From: Escarpia spicata
Lineage: Eukaryota > Annelida > Polychaeta > Sabellida > Siboglinidae
Direction of reading: 5' to 3'
Length of the DNA: 64,000 nt
Assembly (NCBI GenBank): GCA_963995525.1
Contig: OZ023217.1
Span: 1,160,029 to 1,224,028 of the forward strand
Position numbers and translations under genes: made by a program. The notes beneath the pieces were generated by a model. It saw only the letters and a program-made list of their open reading frames with translations. It ran no database searches and had not been told where the DNA came from. Positions 1 through 11,002 of the stretch are shown here, one piece after another (position 1 is the first letter of the stretch; the number at the start of each line of letters is the position of its first letter).

Positions 1-264
1 AGCTATGTTAAGGGCCTCTTTGTAGTCGTTGTAGTCTTCTATGTTTCCAGAGTCTCTATAAACTCTCCACATAATTTGTTTGTAAACAATCTTACGTATA
101 GCCTCCTTTGAAAAAAGGTTTCTTCCTGGATAATTTCCCTTGCTTTTTCAAGGGAACAAATCTTTCAATAATGCACTCAATCTCATCTTTCAAAACAGTC
201 CAACATTCCGTTGCTGTCTTGTTCTTCTTGAAGGTGGCCCAATCTATGGGTGCTAAATATTTTC

Positions 265-910
265 TCATCTTTTATATTTGCCTTTGTTGAAGTTTCTCCT
301 CCATCGCTTTTTACCATTATTCCGTGATTGTACTTTTATATTAAAATGGATCTGGTTATGATCACTAGATCCCAGACGTTCATATACTTTCACATTATCA
401 ACTAATTCGTTATGAGAAGAGAACACTAAATCCAACATATTCCCACCTCTGGTTGGTTCCAAAATATATTGAATAAGAAAACAGTCTTATATTACAAGCA
501 GAAACATCACCTCCAGCACTCTCTAGTGATTTCCACTGAATATGTCCGTTATTAAAATCACCCATTATAACACATTCCCCTTTACTCATCTCCTTTATAG
601 CATTGTGCAGTTGAGCGTCATCCTTTTGTCATATGCCACGAATACGATAAACTAGTCCTATTGTTAATGTTGATTTTCTGGTAACTATGTTGCACCAAAT
701 AGCTTCCTCATAATCTGCTTCAGTTTTCAATCGTACTTCATATGCCTGTATATATTCTTTAATATACAGAATGGCCCCGCCTCCCCTTCTCTCTTGTCTG
801 TCCTTTCTAAACATGACATAACCTAATAGAACTAGTTCGGTATCTACCATGTCTTCTTGTGCCCATGGTTCTGTGATGCCTATTGCATCTGGGTCAATAC
901 CTGCTACCAT
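265..910 (-). pseudogene. LINE APE endonuclease fragments (copy A)
   Basis: Two minus-strand frames (910-629 and 462-265) cover the exonuclease/endonuclease/phosphatase fold. The first has GIDPDAIGITEPW and GGGAILYIK, the LINE form of the early 'ITETW' and 'GGGV' motifs. The second has LDLVFS and GSSDHNQI, which hold the catalytic SDH motif. The part between is out of frame, so no functional enzyme is encoded. Copy B has the same protein at 8576-8878. Confidence 0.75.
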
Positions 911-1058
911 AATTTATAAATCGCTTCTCTTATTCACTAGGCTTCTGGCATTCAAGCATACACGTCTAAGTTCATTTTATGGATATTTGGTGAATCTTTC
1001 CTTGTAGATTTGGTTGTACCATCTCTTTGGGGTGGCTCTACGTATCCCCCCTGCGCAT

Positions 1059-1553
1059 CTAATTTAAATACTCAACCGTGCCTGTACCTTCATATATGCA
1101 CCTGATGAACTCACTCCCTAGAATTGCTGCTCCTTTTCTTGTCAGATGAAGCCCATCATTCATACACAGATCTTCCTTTCCTACAAAGCTTGCCCACACG
1201 TCTACAAAGCCGACTCCTTCCTCCATACACAACTTCTGTAGCAGTGTGTTAATGGCCATTCTTCTACAATTCTTGTAGTACTGTCCCCTGTCACCCAATT
1301 TTGACAGTATACCCGATAACACGATTTGTCCAATGCGTGCCTCTTTCAGTGTGCGGTGCAGTCTCCTGTACTTGCCAACGATGGCCGTCATACCTTCTTT
1401 CTCAGCATTGTTGGTGCCCACGTGCACAAGAATAGAGCCCCTGTTGCCGTTGCCGTTACCCGTGACCTGATCTACTCGTGCTGTGACATCCTCTATCTTT
1501 GCCCCTGGTAGACATACTGTCATATCCTCCCCCTTGTTTATTGTCTTGTCCAA
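1059..1553 (-). CDS. LINE ORF1, SGNH/GDSL esterase domain (copy A)
   Basis: An uninterrupted 164-codon minus-strand frame. It carries the SGNH hydrolase blocks: VHVGTNNAE (Asn block) about one quarter of the way in, and DGLHLTRKGA near the C-terminus, holding the catalytic Asp/His pair. The fold is that of ORF1 esterases of CR1-type LINEs, which bind or process lipid-associated RNP in a way that is not well understood. The matching frame in copy B (8808-9198) is broken. The frame continues upstream past 1553 in degraded form, so the first Met here is not the true start. This is mobile-element sequence and not a host gene. Confidence 0.75.
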   Translation of the reverse strand: MDKTINKGEDMTVCLPGAKIEDVTARVDQVTGNGNGNRGSILVHVGTNNAEKEGMTAIVGKYRRLHRTLKEARIGQIVLSGILSKLGDRGQYYKNCRRMAINTLLQKLCMEEGVGFVDVWASFVGKEDLCMNDGLHLTRKGAAILGSEFIRCIYEGTGTVEYLN

Positions 1554-1915
1554 CTTCCTGATAATAGAATCCCTACTCGCATTTTCCTCTCTTTCCCATC
1601 AACTACTCCATCTGCATAACTCTTGTTTTCCTTCTGCTGCAGCCCCTCAACACCGACCTGTTTACCTTTCTTTTACTGAACACTGTCTTCTTCCATCTGC
1701 TTTCTTCTCAGTTTTTTTTCTTCACGATTTTACCAATTGCCTCTGTAGTATCTATCTCTTGATTATCTATATCGCTTTCGCTTCTCTCCTCATTCTCTAC
1801 AGTCTGACCACATGGTGATCTGCCCCCACTGGCCCGTTTATATTTCTTCTGCCGAGCACTTTTCCTCCGTCCCTCTGTCTTATTTTTCGTGTTGAAATCA
1901 TTGAAGTCTTTGCAG

Positions 1916-2322
1916 GAGCCGAGGTTCTCTCAGTCGACATCAAGATCCCGATTACGAGTCGACACGAGGTGGTCGCAAAATACAGGGATATGCTGGACGC
2001 ACACACCAACGTGAAGATCGCTGTCCTCGGTACGATAATGGCATTATTTTACCCGTGATAGAGAATGACGTGTTGTTTTGTGTGTGTGTGTGCGCGCGCG
2101 CGTGCGTGCATGGTGCGTGCGTGCGTGCGTGCCTGGGCGTGTACGTGTGTGCGTGCGCGTGTGCATGTGTCAGTGAGTCGCTGAGTGAGCGCGAGCGTGC
2201 GTGCATGCATGAGAGTACTTGTGCGATATTGAGATATCCAGTTCAGTTCAGATCGTGATGACCAGTGGACCACCGCAGATGGTCAACAGATGAAGACCTG
2301 CCTTCGTAGACATGTGTGCAGA

Positions 2323-2362
<40 letters not shown>

Positions 2363-5300
2363 ATATATACGATATATTTTTCTAGAAATCTGCACAATCA
2401 TTCAATATTATTACTTATTTTATAATAACTTGAATGGTTCTTTATAAATGCGTTAACATTAAGCCAGGGTTGTACGATCCATTACCCGCAATCAGCCACG
2501 GAGGTAATTATTAACAGACAGTTCGCCGAATTGATTGTTCTGAATGTGGGAATATCACGACCTCGCTGAACATCAAAAAGCTTTGCGGTTGAACCGGCTG
2601 ACGGCCGTATACTACTGCCAGTAGAGTTGTTTATAATCTTAACGTGTTATTTATATTTCGAAAGAAAAGTTCAAATTGCTCTCGCTGTTTGTACTTATTA
2701 AACGCAATTTGGCGGGCGGTACACATTCAACATAATAAGAATAATATATTAGCTAATTTAAAAAAGTGGAACAGACAGACTCCCTTTATTGTTGCTATTG
2801 TTGTCTCAGAACTGATATCCAGTCCAACTGCCACGGCAATGCCGTACCTGGAGCTAACCAAGTTGTGTCGAGAACGGGGCGTGTTGGTTCTACTGGATGG
2901 CGCTCACGGACCTGGCCAAGTACCTCTCAACTTGGAGGAGTTAGGTCAAGACGGGGTCGACTTCTTTATGGGTAAGTCACGCCCAGTGAGTTTACGTGCT
3001 ACCGTGTCCATGCAGTGTAGCAGATAGGGGCTCGTTACGAGGACAGTCGTTGAAATGAGACGTGGCATGGCCATGGATAATCTCATCAAACCACTCTTCA
3101 AATCTCGTCGATTAACCAATTGAAAATGCAAGATGGCCTCATCAAACCACTCTTCAAATCTCGTCGATTAACCAATTGAAAATGCAAGATGGCAGCCATT
3201 ATGTGTTGCACGGCCACCCAAAATATCAAACGGCTTTTACGGTGTACGTTGTACGTTACACGATGAGTCAATTTAGGTGTTAAAAATACAGTCAATGTTA
3301 AAATGGTGGTCATCTTGGATGTCCAGGATTATTTGGAATGTATCACAGGCCTATGCATTTGAACGATAGTTGCTCGTATCTGATCTACTAAAGATTGTCT
3401 CGTGAACCTCGGCGGGAAGACATGTTTGCTGTCAGTTACGTAGCGTTGGCGTGGAATCTTACACGGCTGTAACTTTTGATTTTAGGACTTCATCACACTA
3501 TTGAAAACTTTCATAGTTGTGCTCGTTCTCGTCACTGTTTGTTCTCAAATCGTTCTGGATTAGTCTTCTACGTCACCTGCACGTCACCTGCACTACGTCA
3601 CCTGCACGCTTTGCGCACCAACGACCTTCGACTTGAGTAAAATTAATATGTTTCAAAGAAACTACCCGAATGTTGCAGGCAACTTTCATAAGTGGATGTA
3701 CGCTCCCCGCGGCTGTGCCATCCTGTGGGTGCACCCGAGACACCACAAGGTCATCAGACCCATAATGACCGGAGGATACTTCAACCACGACGTTTGGCAG
3801 GAGGACTTTATGACTCAGGGCACGGCTGATAGCACAGCCTACTTCTCGTGTAGGAAGGCAACGGAGTTCTACCAAAGCATAGGTGGCATGGTTAGTACAC
3901 ACCTTTACGTGTTTTTATCCTTGTTCTTTTGTGCAGTCGTGAAGTCTAGCTCCTGTGGGCCTAATGCGGCTTCTGCCTCCACATTTTAACTTCCTCCGTC
4001 TTTGTATATTCCTGCGGTGTTTCTCCCCCCTCTTCAATAGTCTGTCCGCATCGATATTATATTTCATGCACATTATAAGGTAATAAGTTCACTTTTTACT
4101 GACGTATTTTAGTGGGATATACGGTGGACTCTCGATATAAGGAATACGTTAAGACTTCGTTAAACTGTTCCGTGCATATCCGCTATTCTTGTTTATACAA
4201 GGATACATAACAGCTCGCAGACCAGAACGAGATTTCAAAGATGTTCCTTTTTTGCGGAAGTTCCTTACATTCGGAGTCCTTATAACGAATAGCGAGCGTA
4301 GCAGCATAACGTACATTGGTAGTATATGTCATAATTATTAGTAATATGTAATTGGTGCAATTCTCTTTCCTCGTAGCTCAGGGTGTTAAACATCCTGTAT
4401 TCACAATGCTGTCATTCAGGAGGCCGTTGTCGGTTACAACTCACAGCTGGCAGACGACGCTGTGGCCCTGCTGACTGCGGCATGGGGGACGGGAAAGCTT
4501 CCTATCCCCAAGGACATGGAGGCGCCGTGTATGCGCGTCGTCAGGCTGCCCGATTTGGTGCAGTTCCCCACAAAGCAGGAGCCGGGGGTAAGCATAGTTC
4601 ACGTTGTAAGTGCTAGACGCTAGAAAAGTCGGTTGACGACAATTCGTGTAATGTTAGAAGGAGGTCGTCTGGTCGTTTTGTTATCATCACATCACGTTGT
4701 ATAATATTCTCTCTCTCTTGTCTCTCCAACTCTCTCTACCCCCCCCTCTCTCTCCAGCCATACCCCCTCTCCCCGTCCCTCCCTCTTTTCCTCCCTCTTC
4801 CAATTCCATCTTTCTCTGTTTGTTTTACCTCTTTCCCGTCTCACCCCTCCCCTCTCTCTCTCACACACACACGCACGCACACACACACGCACACTCTCTC
4901 TTTCCGTCCATATATCTTATGATTATCAGATGTCTGAATTTTCGTCAAACAATCATTATTTATGCTTAGTTCAGCTGTAATTGCCTTGCGGCAATCGTAT
5001 GTCCAAGTTGTTTATATTTTGACGGTTGTCTTCTTTCTATTTACTAGGCGGTGTTTGGAGATATGCTTCCATTAATGGCAACACTGGCTGACCGGTTTCG
5101 AATCTACGCGGCCACTCTCCTTATCCACGGGGAACCGTGGGTGCGAATTTCGGCACAGGTATGACATATGACTCGCCGTCGTCGAGTACATGTTCAAACG
5201 CATGCATATGCCATTCGTTGGAAGTAGAATTTGTTTTTGCTGTTTTAGTAAACCCAATTACGAAAATAGTTGCCTCGTGTTCTGATGTTTTTTTAGATGT

Positions 5301-5454
5301 GAGTTCGGGTATAATATATGTAATGCATGCATATGAGACACTAATATTATCCAACTGATTGTGGTTGCAGGTGTACAACTCGCTGGACGACTATCGCAAG
5401 ATGGCGGACGCTGTCCTGACCCTACTACAAGAGGGCGATAGTGGCAATAAATAA
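1916..5454 (+). CDS. Class V PLP-dependent aminotransferase, isopenicillin-N-epimerase-like (3' part)
   Basis: Six exons with GT-AG borders and matching phases: 1916-2029, 2810-2971, 3679-3890, 4420-4587, 5048-5158 and 5371-5454, about 282 residues. The product is the C-terminal two thirds of a fold-type I PLP enzyme of aminotransferase class V (cysteine desulfurase / isopenicillin-N epimerase group). LLDGAHGPGQ in exon 2 supplies the Asp that contacts the PLP ring nitrogen. NFHKWMYAPRG at the start of exon 3 holds the Schiff-base Lys. GTADSTAYFS follows, then the small C-terminal domain ending in VLTLLQ. The stop TAA overlaps an AATAAA signal at 5446-5451. The first exon starts in phase 2 after a CAG acceptor, so earlier exons lie outside the window or beyond the LINE. 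The substrate cannot be told from sequence. Confidence 0.9.
2080..2371. repeat. GT/GC-rich and AT microsatellites in aminotransferase intron
   Basis: A TGTGTG/CGTGCG tract lies at about 2080-2200 and an (AT)n tract at 2324-2371, both in the intron between the exons ending at 2029 and starting at 2810. Frames read through the first tract on both strands are low-complexity and not genes. Confidence 0.85.
3082..3193 (+). repeat. 56-bp tandem duplication
   Basis: Two adjacent, essentially identical 56-bp copies starting CTCATCAAACCACTC at 3082 and 3138 and ending AAGATGGC. They lie in the intron before the PLP-lysine exon. Confidence 0.9.
3571..3607 (+). repeat. Three copies of CGTCACCTGCA
   Basis: A short tandem run of CGTCACCTGCA, with one copy spaced by CTA, about 70 bp before the acceptor of aminotransferase exon 3. 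It is an early-stage version of the acceptor-proximal repeats seen in DSN1. Confidence 0.8.
4708..4902. repeat. CT-rich tract followed by (CA)n
   Basis: Pyrimidine-rich low-complexity DNA (CTCTCT, CCCTC) passes into CACACA/CGCACA in the intron between exons 4 and 5 of the aminotransferase gene. Frames through it are not genes. Confidence 0.85.
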
Positions 5455-6120
5455 AAATATAGTAAATGCAACTTGGACATTTGATCTATTATCTATTATC
5501 AACTGATAAATAATTTTAAATATGCCTATCAATTCGTTTTAATAAACATCATGTGTCTTACAATTTGTACATTGGTACCGTATAAAATATCCCTGTGTAT
5601 TGCGTTCTGTCTGAGCAATGCCTTGTATACTAGGAACCTACATGAATGGAGAGAAGGGAAACCTGATGTCCATCGTTCTAGATTTGGTCGTCTTGCAACT
5701 TGAACCTGGGGTGATAATAATAGATAATATGAAAGCAATGGGAGACAGAGAGAGGGAGAGAGAGATAGAGGGGGGGGGGGGGGGGTGGAGAGGGAGGGAT
5801 GTTCTGTCTGCACTACGTTGAAGCATAGGTCAAGATGATTCCATATTTGTCACAGAATACATCAACGTTGTACCGGGTCAATTTCTGTTCAACTCTGTGA
5901 CATGGCTACACTAGAAGAAAACAGATTGATATATTTGCCGAGTTTCTCAGCGAAAACGTTGTAGTGAAGAAGACAACATTTATATGCGACTGTAGAACAA
6001 CGCCACAGTGAAAGAAGTCTAGACGACCGATACCGAACCAATTCTGCCGTTGCAAACAGTCATTATCCGCCGTACCATCACGGTATTGAGAAGTTACGAT
6101 AAGAATAGAACAACAGCCAA
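5455..6120. other. 3' flank of the aminotransferase gene; no gene seen
   Basis: AT-rich sequence with a GA-rich and poly-G stretch at about 5745-5790. No frame has recognisable content and no exon-like GT-AG block is evident. Confidence 0.6.
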
Positions 6121-6126
6121 AAACCG

Positions 6127-6203
6127 TGTATACCGTTCAACTGTATTGTGAATGGTATACCATTCAGTGGTATACCATTCACAATACAGTAGAACGGTAT
6201 ACA
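6127..6203. repeat. Near-perfect 36-bp-arm palindrome
   Basis: The left arm (6127-6162) and right arm (6168-6203) are reverse complements with one mismatch and a 5-nt TTCAG loop. The core of each arm is GAATGGTATACC / GGTATACCATTC. The same motif, itself partly palindromic, recurs in looser copies through about 6370, for example GAATGGTATACCACTGAA at 6346. It is probably a small foldback element or the expanded end of one, abutting the 3' end of LINE copy B. Confidence 0.9.
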
Positions 6204-6320
6204 AATTAAAAATAACATTGAATGGCATACCACTGAAGTCCATTCAATACCATTGGATTAAATACCATTCAAATACACTTGGCCACAAAATATATACACC
6301 CTAATACCATTGAAGACCAT

Positions 6321-7227
6321 TCAGAATATCATTGAAAATATAACTGAATGGTATACCACTGAATACCATTCAATACTCTTTCCCTTTGAAGCAGCAATTC
6401 CGCACTGCTCTGAAACCTTCATATCAGCACTAACGGTTAACCGTAAGTCCTTTTCTTTTACGGTAGCACTTAGTACAGTACCCCCCATTGTATATTGTAA
6501 ATCTTCGTTCCCATGTCCTGTGTGGAGGCATTTGCATTTCCCAAAATTGAACAACATTTGCCACTTTTCAGACCATTTGATCAACATGTCAAGATCATCT
6601 TTTAAATGCTGTCTATCTCCATCACTTTTAATCCTTCTAAAACTTGTGTCATTCACAAATTTCAACACCTTGCTTGTCATACCATCGTCCAAATCGTTGA
6701 TATATATTAAGAATAATATAGGTCCCAGTACTGATCCCTGTGGTACCCCACTCAAAACTGATTTCCAGTTTGAAGCTTCCCCATCAACTACTACCCGTTG
6801 TCTTCTGTCAATCAGCTATTTTTCTATCCAGTTAATTATACCATTTCCTATGCCATGGGCCTTTAGTTAAAGCAGTAATCTTTGATGTGGTACTTCGTCG
6901 AAAGCTTTCTGAAAATCTATGTACATGATATCTACTGGTGATCCTCGTCTACCCACTTAGTGATATCTTCCGAAAAGCAACATATATGTTAAGCATGACC
7001 TCACTTTTAGAAACCCATTTTGATGGGTTTATGAAGTTATGTTGAACAAGAAATCTGAACTGAATCATAATCTGAATTTTAATTAGTCTTTCTAATAACC
7101 TGCACATCACCGATGTTAAATTCACTGATCTGTATTTCTCTGACTTGTTTCTCGAACCTTTTTTAAATAACGGTATGATGTTTGCTTCTTTCCATTCTAA
7201 AGGAACCAGTCCCTCTTTTAATGACAC
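6321..7227 (-). pseudogene. Reverse transcriptase of LINE copy B
   Basis: Two minus-strand frames cover RT motifs. The upstream one (7227-6949) has EGLVPLEWKEANIIPLFKKG and the fingers region. The downstream one (6755-6321) has GVPQGSVLGPILFLIYIND, then FVNDT in place of FADDT, then LIKWSEKWQMLFNFGKCK. The stretch between the frames is shifted, and the C-terminal thumb ends in unrelated sequence near 6370. It is not functional. Confidence 0.8.
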
Positions 7228-7284
7228 GTTTTAAAATGTTGCAAGCTGTATGCTAATTTGTTCTACAATATCCAATAGTAATTT

Positions 7285-7733
7285 CGCTCCCAAACAATTG
7301 ACGGTCAGTTTTAGATGTACATTTTGAATTTTAGTTTGGTATACCTCGTGAGGGGCGCAGCCGTATTTGTTTCATAGGTGCAATATTTTGGTAATCAACA
7401 TAAACTGCCATGGTAGACGCTGCATGATGTTTCAACAGACGGTACGACAGATTTGACATGGGTGCAATATCGGAGTTTTAAGTTTTACTGCGTGACTGCT
7501 CATAACATCATTGGGCGGCATTTTGCGGCCGGCCGACCGACCGACCGACCGATCAAGGTTTAACAAGATTGTTACCAAGATAATTAACTCTAGATGGCAG
7601 GTGGACAAGGAATGCAGTTGACTTATCGATAGTCCATCCCTTTTTATCTACGCGTATCCCGCCCTTCTGAGGTACGTGTAAATTTTATTGTTAAACATAT
7701 TCACGGTACTAACACCACACAATCAGCAAGCGG
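7285..7733. mobile_element. 449-bp insertion with 16-bp target duplication inside LINE copy B
   Basis: TATCCAATAGTAATTT occurs at 7269-7284 and again at 7734-7749. In the LINE frame both encode the same stretch (KLLLD), so removing the insert plus one copy restores the RT reading. The insert has no coding frame of note. It contains a (CCGA)n tract near 7525-7555 and has no clear terminal inverted repeats beyond a few bases. The long duplication would fit a retroposed SINE-like or 5'-truncated element better than a cut-and-paste transposon. Confidence 0.75.
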
Positions 7734-8575
7734 TATCCAATAGTAATTTTGGTGATTTATTATCCTTCATTGCCCTTATTTTCTTAGATACCAGGCTGAT
7801 TCCGCCCCTTGAATGCAAATCCTACGGTACTGGCAGTGAACTAATATCTTCCCTGGTAAACATCGGACTAAAGTATTCATTCAGGTCTTCTGCCATTAAG
7901 AATCCACCTGATATTATATTTCCAGCACTATCTTTTAGAGGACCGACCTTATCCTGAACTTTCTGTTTGCTCCGAACACATACATAAAAACTATTGCTGT
8001 CATATTACAAGCTATTTTTGTTCATAGCTTCTCTTTGAATGTCTAGTTTCAGTTGTAGCTTGGTTAAGTGCATCATTATAAATGTTGTAGTCTTCATCAT
8101 TTCCAGTGCGTCTATATGACTTCCACATCATTTGTTTGTACTTAACTTTTCTAATGGCTTCTTTCGATAAGTGTTTTTTTCTGGACCGTTTCCCTTGTTT
8201 TTTCAATTGAACAAACTTATCGACGATGCAGTCAATTTCAACTCCTTAACATATTCCAGCATTCTGTTGCTGTCTTATTCTTATGTGTGTTATTCCAGTC
8301 TCTACCTTTGTTAAATATTTCCTCTTGTCCTTATATCTTCCTTTGTGGAAGTTTCTCCTGTACTGTTTTTTACTAGTTCTTTCTGATTTTATTTTGATAG
8401 TAAAATGTATCTGGTTGTGATCACTACTCCCCAGTGGCTCACATATCTTGACATTGTCAACTAATTAATTATGTGAGGACAAAACTATGTCTAACATATT
8501 GTCTCCCCTGGTTGGTTCTACCACATGTTGAGAAAGGAAACTATCTTGTGTAATAAAACTAAAAAATTGTGGTCC

Positions 8576-9198
8576 TCACTCCCCATACTCTGTACAGATT
8601 TCCATTGTATATGTCCATGGACAAAATCCTCCATAATAATATAGTCCCGTTTTGCTCACTTCCCTTATAGCGTTTTGTACTTTCTCATTCTCTTCTATGC
8701 TTATGTTTGGACTTCGATAAACTAACCCGACCGTTAACGTTGAGTTTCCTGTAACTATATTACACCAAACAACTTCTTCGCAATCTGCTTCTCTTTCTAA
8801 TTTTATTTCATAATCCTGGATAGATTCTTTGATATGTAAAAAATAATTCCACCTCCCCTTCTTCACATATCTGTTCAACTACTGCGTTGATTACCATTAT
8901 CTTGCAGTTTCTATATGTTTGCTCTCTTTCTTCCACTACTGGCACAATTCCTGAGAGAACAATCTGGTCTGCATTTGTCTGCTTTAATTTACTGACTAAC
9001 TGTCTGCATTTCGGGACTATTCCGATTGCCCCCCCCCCCTCTCTCTGCATTATTTGTCCCTACGTGTACTAGAATGGTCTCTCCCTTCCCAGGATCCATC
9101 ATTTTCTCTACCCTTTCTGTTGTATGCTCTATCGTGGCCTCTGGTAAGCAAACTACTGTGTCATATCCGTCACTAAGGGTCTTGTCTGTCTTTCTCAT
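8576..9198 (-). pseudogene. ORF1 esterase and endonuclease remnants of LINE copy B
   Basis: ETILVHVGTNNAE (frame 9198-8989) and QIVLSGIVPVV (frame 9050-8808) match the ORF1 esterase of copy A, with a frameshift at a poly-G/C tract near 9030. The endonuclease frame 8878-8576 has CNIVTGNSTLTVGLVYRSP, matching copy A. The DGLHLT block of ORF1 is missing, so ORF1 and endonuclease are fused by a deletion. Confidence 0.75.
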
Positions 9199-9270
9199 TA
9201 AAGAGTGTCACATGAATAATCTCGCTTTTCTCTTAATCCCTTCTATCACTGCCTCAGAGTTGCTCCTTCT

Positions 9271-10775
9271 TTGGTTTCCGTCCGTCTCGTTCCTGTCATC
9301 TCCCCCTGTCGCCTTCACTCCTTTCACTCCGGACGCTGGAACACAACATCAAATACAGACCTTGCCTTCGTTGGTCAAAATAGCGAAGAAAAACCGCTAC
9401 CAAAAAGACGTGTCCTAGGAAAATTCCCACGACCCTCACTCATCTCTTCATCTTTCTTGGTGGCGCCAACAGAAAGCAAACCTGCTAAGAGATGGAACTT
9501 TCGGAAGGCACAATGGAAGACATTTGCAGCAGACACACACTTGGGCACCAAGTCCCTGCCACCACTGAACTGCAATAATACAGACGATGCTTATAAAGCA
9601 TACTGCGACATATTAACAAATGCAGTAAAGCGAAACATTCCTCGAGGCTGCCGAAAGCATTACATCCCATGTTGGGATAATGAATGTCAAGAACTTTACG
9701 ATGGACATCTTCAAGAATAAACACACATGCGACAGCCACCGCCCTGCTCCAGTGCTTGGACGAAAATGTAAGACCCGCTGGGCATAGACTGTGGAATTTA
9801 ATCGACCTTACCCACTCAAGTCGAAGGGCATGGCAGACAGTCAACCGCCTCACTGGCAGAACACCACCTCACACTAAGTGCCCAGTGACAGCTAATGTCA
9901 TCGCGTCGCAACTCATGCAGAATGGAAAATCACGAAACATGGACCGTAACTTCACAAGAAAAGTGCACATGGGTGTATCTGCGTATCAGAAAGCAGCAAG
10001 TGCCGACATGAATCTGTCAGGGGCCTTCACTGATGAAGAAATGATAACGGCACTCAAACGACTGAAACGTGGAAAGGCCGGCAAATGACTCTTCTAACAC
10101 AAGACATTGAAGTCAGCTTCCAGGCCAATGAAAAAGCTGGTGCCATATTCGTTGACTTGGGAGCTGCCTGTGACATCGTGTGGCACCGAGGCCTGCAACT
10201 CAAGCCCCGCACAACATACCAGACAAACGAATGTTTAGCGTCATCATACAAATGATTTCCAACCGACACTTTGTACTGAATACCAGCGATGGACAGCGAA
10301 AGAGACTCAGACGACAAAAGAATGGTGTTCCACAAGGTTCTGTCCTAGCACTTCTCTTCAATATCTACATCTAAGATCTTCCCGAAACAACCTCAAAGAA
10401 GTACGGATACGCGGACGACCTCGCAATCTTAATGAGGCACAGACAATGGTCCCATGTTGAGACTGGTCTCACGCAAAACATGAACATCCTCTCCACCTAC
10501 CTGAAACAATGGCGACTGAAATTCAGTGAGAAGAAAACGGTCTCTGCCGTTTTCCATATCTGCAACAAAGAAGACAAACACGTATTGGACGTGTTTGTGA
10601 ACAATACACGTCTCGTCTGTCAAGCAGCTCCTACATACCTGGGCATCAAACTAGACAGATCCCTGACTTACAGGCAACATCTGGAAAACTTAAGCGCAAA
10701 AGAAGCATCACGTGGAGCGCTGATACGCCGAATTGCTGGTACCACTTGGGGAGCAAGCACCAAGACACTATGCAC
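9271..10775 (+). mobile_element. Jockey/I-type LINE fragment (EN C-terminus and RT)
   Basis: The plus strand encodes the end of an endonuclease (RWNTTSNTDLAFVG, then KPAKRWNFRKAQWKTF and RGCRKHYIPCWDNECQ), the linker (RAWQTVNRLTGRTPP, LKRLKRGKAGK) and RT (AIFVDLGAACDIVWHRG, NGVPQGSVLA, KYGYADDLAIL at about 10400-10430, then YLKQWRLKFSEKKT and APTYLGIKLDRSLTYR). The YADD catalytic box is intact. About 100 residues are missing between the linker and the first RT motif near 10088, and stops and shifts are present. It is truncated at both ends and inactive. It is a different family from the flanking CR1 copies. Confidence 0.85.
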
Positions 10776-10777
10776 CT

Positions 10778-11002
10778 CTAGGCTAAGGGTGAGCAAATGT
10801 CCCCTTTTCTATTTCCTTGGTGAGCAACTGTCCGGTGAGCAACTGTCCATGATTCATTCCAAACACGACTGTTGATCCACGTGTTTTTGACGTAGTCCAT
10901 GAGGTCGACGAGCACGAATGTCGTAGCCTGTGGCGTCAGCGCATGGAACGCTGCCGGGATGTGGCCGGCAAGAAAGGAAGTGCTAGTACCTGGAAAACAC
11001 AT
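10778..11002 (-). pseudogene. MULE-like transposase fragment
   Basis: A minus-strand frame containing HIPAAFHALTPQATTFVLVD then DYVKNTWINSRVWN. The DY-x-x-TWI-x-S-x-x-W pattern resembles the stretch just before the TNNDVEGWH block in MULE-family transposases of invertebrates. That block and the catalytic residues are missing. A direct repeat GGTGAGCAACTGTCC lies at the 3' end. The family call rests on memory of the pattern. Confidence 0.45.

Larger units (their letters stand above)
1..1830 (-). mobile_element. CR1-like LINE, copy A (ORF1 and endonuclease part)
   Basis: Reading the minus strand from about 1830 down to the window edge gives, in LINE order, a charged ORF1 N-terminus, an SGNH esterase domain and an APE-type endonuclease. 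The first bases of the window correspond to the linker before the reverse transcriptase. The same order and closely similar sequence recur at 6380-9198, so the two are copies of one family. An esterase ORF1 next to an APE endonuclease is typical of CR1-group LINEs. The endonuclease is broken into short frames, so this copy is dead. Because the aminotransferase exon at 1916 is internal, the element probably lies in an intron of that gene. The right end is approximate. Confidence 0.8.
6380..9198 (-). mobile_element. CR1-like LINE, copy B (ORF1-EN-RT, degraded)
   Basis: The minus strand reads in LINE order: broken SGNH ORF1 (9198-8808), APE endonuclease (8878-8576), linker (8206-8012), a further piece near 7950-7750, RT N-terminus (7227-6949) and RT palm (6755-6321). 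RT landmarks are ANIIPLFKKGSRNKSEKYR, SGVPQGSVLGP and FVNDT. FVNDT is a decayed FADDT catalytic box in which the first Asp has become Asn. Multiple frameshifts and the lost catalytic Asp make it inactive. It shares family with copy A. A 449-bp insert interrupts it at 7285-7733. Confidence 0.85.

Noticed and set aside
2644..3027. 127-codon plus-strand frame as a separate gene
   Set aside because: It is aminotransferase exon 2 with intron read-through on both sides; only 2810-2971 is coding.
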